From Halalkaliarchaeum desulfuricum (lineage in GTDB: Archaea > Halobacteriota > Halobacteria > Halobacteriales > Haloferacaceae), in NCBI RefSeq assembly GCF_002952775.1, contig NZ_CP025066.1, positions 1,426,001 to 1,490,000 on the forward strand: a stretch of DNA of 64,000 nt. Reading direction: 5' to 3'. Numbering within the stretch: the first letter of the stretch is position 1; the number at the start of each line of letters is the position of its first letter. Shown piece after piece: positions 60,415 to 64,000 of the stretch. The notes beneath the pieces are model-generated. The model saw nothing but the letters and a program-made list of their open reading frames with translations. It had not been told where the DNA came from and searched no databases. The position numbers and the translations under genes were made by a program.

Positions 60415-60983
60415 ATGAACAACCCCACGAAATAGATGGCGATCAGAAGGAAGACGACGCCGAACACGTCACCGAGGGTGGTAACGAGCGGTCCCACGAT
60501 GTTGTCCGGATCGAGCCCACGCCGGTAGCCGACAAAGACCACCGTGACGAGCACGGACAGCATGAGTATCGCAGACAGGAGACCGGCGACGACCATGATT
60601 CCCACCAACTGCAACAGGTTTCCACCGCCCCCGAGGAACCAGAGAACGAGAAACGCCACGACGGCGATGAACACAGAGACCACCATTCCGTTGATAAAGG
60701 AGGCAACGACGGCGTTCGAGAGCCGTCGGTCCTGTGTGACCCGCGGCTCGATGACCCCTTGATGGAGGCCGCTGGAGAGCCGTGCGCCCAGCGAGCCGTA
60801 GACGCCACCCCGGGTTGCCAGGAACGCGGGTGACAAAACGAGGATGCCGGGAACGCTTTCGATGCCCGCACGCATCGGTTCGCTTCCCAGTATCGTCCCG
60901 GCGAACAGTCCGGCAACGAGGCTGACGACGATCACTGGAAGCGCCTGGCGGTATACGTCCACGGCGGACGCTCGTTCGTACAT
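60411..60983 (-). CDS. MgtE-type membrane protein (partner of downstream gene)
   Basis: 190 residues starting MYERASAVDVYRQALPVIVVSL (60983). Five transmembrane segments and the family phrase PAFLATRGGVYGSLGARLSSGLHQG, similar in form to that of its neighbour. The longer frame to 61079 is not supported. Its last 4 bp overlap the start of the neighbour, so they are translated together as a two-subunit transporter. Confidence 0.78.
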   Translation of the reverse strand: MYERASAVDVYRQALPVIVVSLVAGLFAGTILGSEPMRAGIESVPGILVLSPAFLATRGGVYGSLGARLSSGLHQGVIEPRVTQDRRLSNAVVASFINGMVVSVFIAVVAFLVLWFLGGGGNLLQLVGIMVVAGLLSAILMLSVLVTVVFVGYRRGLDPDNIVGPLVTTLGDVFGVVFLLIAIYFVGLFI

Positions 60984-61141
60984 ACTGGTGGCATACCTGA
61001 CGAAACAATAAAAGCCATCCGTCGGCGAAACTGAAGCGAGCCCCCGATGGAAGCTGAGCTCCCGGAGGCACCGGAACAAAACCGTGCCGACGTTTCAGTA
61101 CATCCAGCAAACCCTTGTACACCGGGGGCGAACCCCCTGCC

Positions 61142-61903
61142 GTGACCGACGCAGACATCCCCGAGGATCACCCCAGATACGAGTCGCTCGTGACCCGCCA
61201 CCGGATCGAGGCGGGCGTCGAGCGGGGGATCACGAGCCGCCAGGGACTCATCGCCCAGGGCCGGGGCGAAGCGTTCGACTACCTGCTGGGCGAGCGCACG
61301 ATCGAGAGTGCCGATCGGGCCGCCCGGGCTGCTGCCGCCCACCTGCTTCTCGCCGAGCGGCCGGTGCTGTCGGTCAACGGCAACGTCGCGGCCCTGGTCC
61401 CCGGCGAGATCGTCGACCTCGCCGACGTCGTCGACGCCGACCTCGAGGTGAACCTGTTCAACCGGACCGACGAGCGCATGCAGGCGATCGCCGACTCCCT
61501 CCGGGAACACGGCGCAACGGAGGTGAAGGGTCTCGCGGCGGACGCACGGATCCCGGGGCTGTCACACGAACGGGCGAAGATCGACGCCGACGGCATCGCC
61601 GCCGCCGACGTGGTGCTCGTCCCGCTGGAAGACGGCGACAGGGCCGCCGCGCTGGCGAAGCTGGGAAAAGTCGAGATCGTGATCGACCTGAACCCCGGCT
61701 CACGGTCCGCCCGGGTCGCCGACGTGCCGATCGTCGACAACGTGCTCCGGGCGGTGCCGAACGTAACCCGACACGCGCGGGCGTTGCGGGACCGTCCACG
61801 CGCGGAACTCGAGGCGATCGTCCGGGAGTTCGACCCCGACGACGCGCTCGAGGCGGCCGAACGGGCGATAAGGAACGGATCGTTCGCCGACGACAGGGAG
61901 TAG
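61142..61903 (+). CDS. pps: 4-phosphopantoate-beta-alanine ligase (phosphopantothenate synthetase)
   Basis: Archaeal step in CoA synthesis joining phosphopantoate with beta-alanine. 253 residues from GTG at 61142 (MTDADIPEDHPRYESLVTRH). Family signatures: GITSRQGLIAQGRGEAFDYLLGE, NGNVAAL, EVNLFNRTDER, IDLNPGSRSA. Convergent with pantoate kinase, its pathway partner, 36 bp away. An upstream TTG start at 61115 is disfavoured. Confidence 0.92.
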   Translation: MTDADIPEDHPRYESLVTRHRIEAGVERGITSRQGLIAQGRGEAFDYLLGERTIESADRAARAAAAHLLLAERPVLSVNGNVAALVPGEIVDLADVVDADLEVNLFNRTDERMQAIADSLREHGATEVKGLAADARIPGLSHERAKIDADGIAAADVVLVPLEDGDRAAALAKLGKVEIVIDLNPGSRSARVADVPIVDNVLRAVPNVTRHARALRDRPRAELEAIVREFDPDDALEAAERAIRNGSFADDRE

Positions 61904-61939
61904 TCCACCGGCGGTCGGACGGCGGACACGGTTCCGGCA

Positions 61940-62794
61940 CTACTCGGATCCGAGGGTCGCGCCGGCCGGATGCGTCCGACAGACCGACGGATCGTAGCCG
62001 GCGTCTGTCAACCCGGTCCCCAGGGCGAAGACGCTCCGGCCCAGCATCGCCATCGACGCCTCGCCCCCGGCGTCGGCGACGGCGTCGATCGCTTCGGCGA
62101 CCGCCGGGGTCGCCACGCCGATCTCGCGGGTGAACCGTCTCCCCTCCGCGAGGAGCGTCTCGACGGTCGGATCGCCCATTAGCGCGGTGAGCGCGCGCTC
62201 GCCGGCCGCAGAAAGGGCCTCCGTCTCCCCCGAAAGCACATCCGGCGTCGACAGCTCGCCGAAGGTGACGTACTCGACCCGGCACCGGTCCGGGATCCCG
62301 TCGAGGCTGCCGTAGCCGGGGGCGCCGGGCTCCAGCCGGATCGGGATGCCGCCACGGGCCTGTGCGACCACGTCGCCCAGGCCTGTCCCCGCCTCGACAT
62401 CGCCGGCATGGGCGAGTCTGACGAGTTCGTTTTCGGTACGACCGCAGTCGAACCGGTTGTTCGCCGCGAGCGCCGTCGCGAGCGCCGCGGCACCCGAGAC
62501 GCCGAAGCCGGCCCCGGGCGTCAGCGGCGTTTCCAGTCGAACGCGGGCCGTGACACGAAGCTCAGAAAGGACGTGTTCGACCGCCTCGATGGTCACCCGC
62601 GTCCCGTTCAGGTGGATCTCGTTTTTTCCCTGATCCCCACCGTCGGTCGGGCTCACGGTCGCGGTGACACCCTCGGAAAGCGCAAGGCCTGCCCCCCGGG
62701 AGCCGGACGTTGCCGGCGATTCGGCTCGGTGGATGCTGAAAAACGCAGTGACGTGTCCCGGGGCGAACGCCGTCGACGCCGTCGATGTGGTCAT
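61940..62794 (-). CDS. pok: Pantoate kinase (GHMP family)
   Basis: Phosphorylates pantoate before the ligase acts. 284 residues: FAPGHVTAFFSIHR, the GHMP glycine-rich loop LTPGAGFGVSGAAALATALA, and EAGTGLGDVVAQARGGIPIR. It lies next to and convergent with pps, so the whole archaeal phosphopantothenate branch is here. Confidence 0.92.
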   Translation of the reverse strand: MTTSTASTAFAPGHVTAFFSIHRAESPATSGSRGAGLALSEGVTATVSPTDGGDQGKNEIHLNGTRVTIEAVEHVLSELRVTARVRLETPLTPGAGFGVSGAAALATALAANNRFDCGRTENELVRLAHAGDVEAGTGLGDVVAQARGGIPIRLEPGAPGYGSLDGIPDRCRVEYVTFGELSTPDVLSGETEALSAAGERALTALMGDPTVETLLAEGRRFTREIGVATPAVAEAIDAVADAGGEASMAMLGRSVFALGTGLTDAGYDPSVCRTHPAGATLGSE

Positions 62795-62814
62795 CGTTTC
62801 ATTGCCTCACCGTC

Positions 62815-64000
62815 TCACGGCGAGAGACGTTGTCGGTCGCGGGGGAAGATGACCGCCTCGCGGATGTTGTCCAGCCCGAGGACGGTCATCACGAGTCGCT
62901 CGCCGCCCAGCCCCCAGCCGGCGTGGGGTGGCATGCCGTACTTGAACATCTTGGTGTAGTACTCGAACTCGTCGGGGTCGAGCCCCTGCTGTTTGAACCC
63001 CTCGATGAGGTGGTCGTGGCGGTGTTCGCGCTGCCCACCCGAGACCAGTTCCATGCGGGGGTGCATCAGGTCGAAGCCCGTCGAGACGGTTTCGTCGTCG
63101 TCGTAGTCCTTGATGTAGAACGGCTTGATCTCGGAGGGCCAGTCGGTGATGAAGTAGTGGCCGCCGATCTCCTCGCCGAGCGCGTGCTCGCCCTCGGTCG
63201 GGAGGTCGTCGCCCCACACCAGCTGCTGGTCGAGCGCGCCGGTGGCGTTGATCCGCTCGATCGCCTCCTCGTAGGTCAAGCGGGGGAACTCCCCGTCGGG
63301 AACCGAGAAGTCGTCGGCGACGCCGATCGCCTCCAGCTGCGCTGTGCAGTTCTCCTCGACCGCCTCGTAGACGCCCTTCACGACCTCCTCGCAGACGTCC
63401 ATCGCGTCCGAGTGGTCACAGAAGGCACCCTCGAAGTCGATCGAGGTCGCCTCGTTGAGATGGCGGGGTGTGTTGTGCTCTTCGGCCCTGAAGATCGGGC
63501 CGATCTCGAAGACGCGTTCGAGTCCGGAACCGACCATCAGCTGTTTGAACAGCTGTGGCGACTGGTTCATGAACGCCTCCTCGCCGAAGTAGGTGATCGG
63601 GAACAGCTCCGTGCCGCCCTCGGTTCCGGTGGCGACGATCTTCGGCGTGTTGATCTCGGTGCAGCCGACCGCGCGAAGCTCCTCGCGGGCGGCCCGGAGG
63701 ATCTCCGCGCGCACCTCGAAGATCGCCTTCACGTCGGGTTTGCGGAGATCCAGCGTCCGGTTGTCCAGCCGGGTCGAGAGTTCGGCGTCGACCTTGCCGG
63801 ACGGATCCAGCGGGAGGTCGGTGTCCGCCGGCGCGATCACCTCGATCGAGTCGGGGACAACCTCCACGCCCGTGGGTGCCCGGGACTCCTCCTCGACGTC
63901 GCCGGTGACGGCGACGACGGACTCCCGGGAGACGTCCAGCCCCGTCTCGACGAGTTCGTCGTCCATTTCGTCTTTCTCGAACTTCACCTGGATCCGGCCG
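62815..64000 (-). CDS. aspS: Aspartyl-tRNA synthetase, 5' part missing (window edge)
   Basis: Class II synthetase. The visible part reads GRIQVKFEK onward through the right edge, so the N-terminal OB-fold anticodon domain is partly missing. Class II motifs: motif 2 [14 protein letters not shown], motif 3 [11 protein letters not shown], and [11 protein letters not shown]. Separated from pok by 20 bp on the same strand. Whether it is the discriminating or non-discriminating form cannot be told from this part. Confidence 0.95.
   Translation of the reverse strand, partial: GRIQVKFEKDEMDDELVETGLDVSRESVVAVTGDVEEESRAPTGVEVVPDSIEVIAPADTDLPLDPSGKVDAELSTRLDNRTLDLRKPDVKAIFEVRAEILRAAREELRAVGCTEINTPKIVATGTEGGTELFPITYFGEEAFMNQSPQLFKQLMVGSGLERVFEIGPIFRAEEHNTPRHLNEATSIDFEGAFCDHSDAMDVCEEVVKGVYEAVEENCTAQLEAIGVADDFSVPDGEFPRLTYEEAIERINATGALDQQLVWGDDLPTEGEHALGEEIGGHYFITDWPSEIKPFYIKDYDDDETVSTGFDLMHPRMELVSGGQREHRHDHLIEGFKQQGLDPDEFEYYTKMFKYGMPPHAGWGLGGERLVMTVLGLDNIREAVIFPRDRQRLSP

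Overview
The window is a piece of haloarchaeal chromosome (class Halobacteria). The evidence is a high-GC sequence, strongly acidic proteins, Tat-type signal peptides, TATA boxes 24-31 nt before start codons (leaderless transcripts), an elongator tRNA-Met with an intron, and archaeal CoA, thiamine-regulation and DNA-repair genes. The species cannot be named from the sequence alone.

Positions 1-20450 form a large alpha-glucan utilisation locus. A minus-strand operon encodes a Tat lipoprotein sugar-binding protein, two permeases and a secreted GH13 amylase that runs off the left edge. Divergent from it are the ATPase (malK) and a cytoplasmic GH13 cyclomaltodextrinase/neopullulanase. Then come a GH15 glucoamylase-like protein (minus), a TrmB-family sugar regulator with a palindromic operator candidate, a PAS histidine kinase, a small CMD-family protein with a 14-bp tandem array at its 3' end, a 1529-residue protein with two complete GH15 modules, and 4-alpha-glucanotransferase (malQ). 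Together they describe extracellular starch cutting, maltodextrin import and intracellular breakdown to glucose.

Positions 20450-27330 are accessory: a ferritin-like gene, a 22-bp tandem repeat, oxidoreductases, a frameshifted gene next to a tnpB-only IS200/IS605 element, a methyltransferase and a VapBC-like toxin-antitoxin pair. Positions 27430-38240 are mostly housekeeping: truD-pth2, thiI, dcd-thiR, dnaK, an OGG1-type glycosylase and the intron-containing tRNA-Met.

Positions 38298-42807 hold the most unusual locus. A two-domain KaiC-like ATPase overlaps a histidine kinase with a receiver-like N-terminus. Next to it, on the same strand, is a second kinase with the same N-terminal layout plus a PAS domain carrying the flavin-binding LOV signature. 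This looks like an archaeal light-sensing and KaiC signalling module.

Positions 43200-64000 are core metabolism and regulation: gap-pgk, a 2-oxoacid dehydrogenase E1 alpha, trkA with two stand-alone RAM-domain proteins, a biotin carboxylase-BCCP fusion, a Dna2-like nuclease-helicase, UspA, an M20 amidohydrolase, a PhoU/TrkA-C protein with two MgtE-type membrane proteins, the archaeal phosphopantothenate pair (pps, pok), and aspS cut by the right edge.
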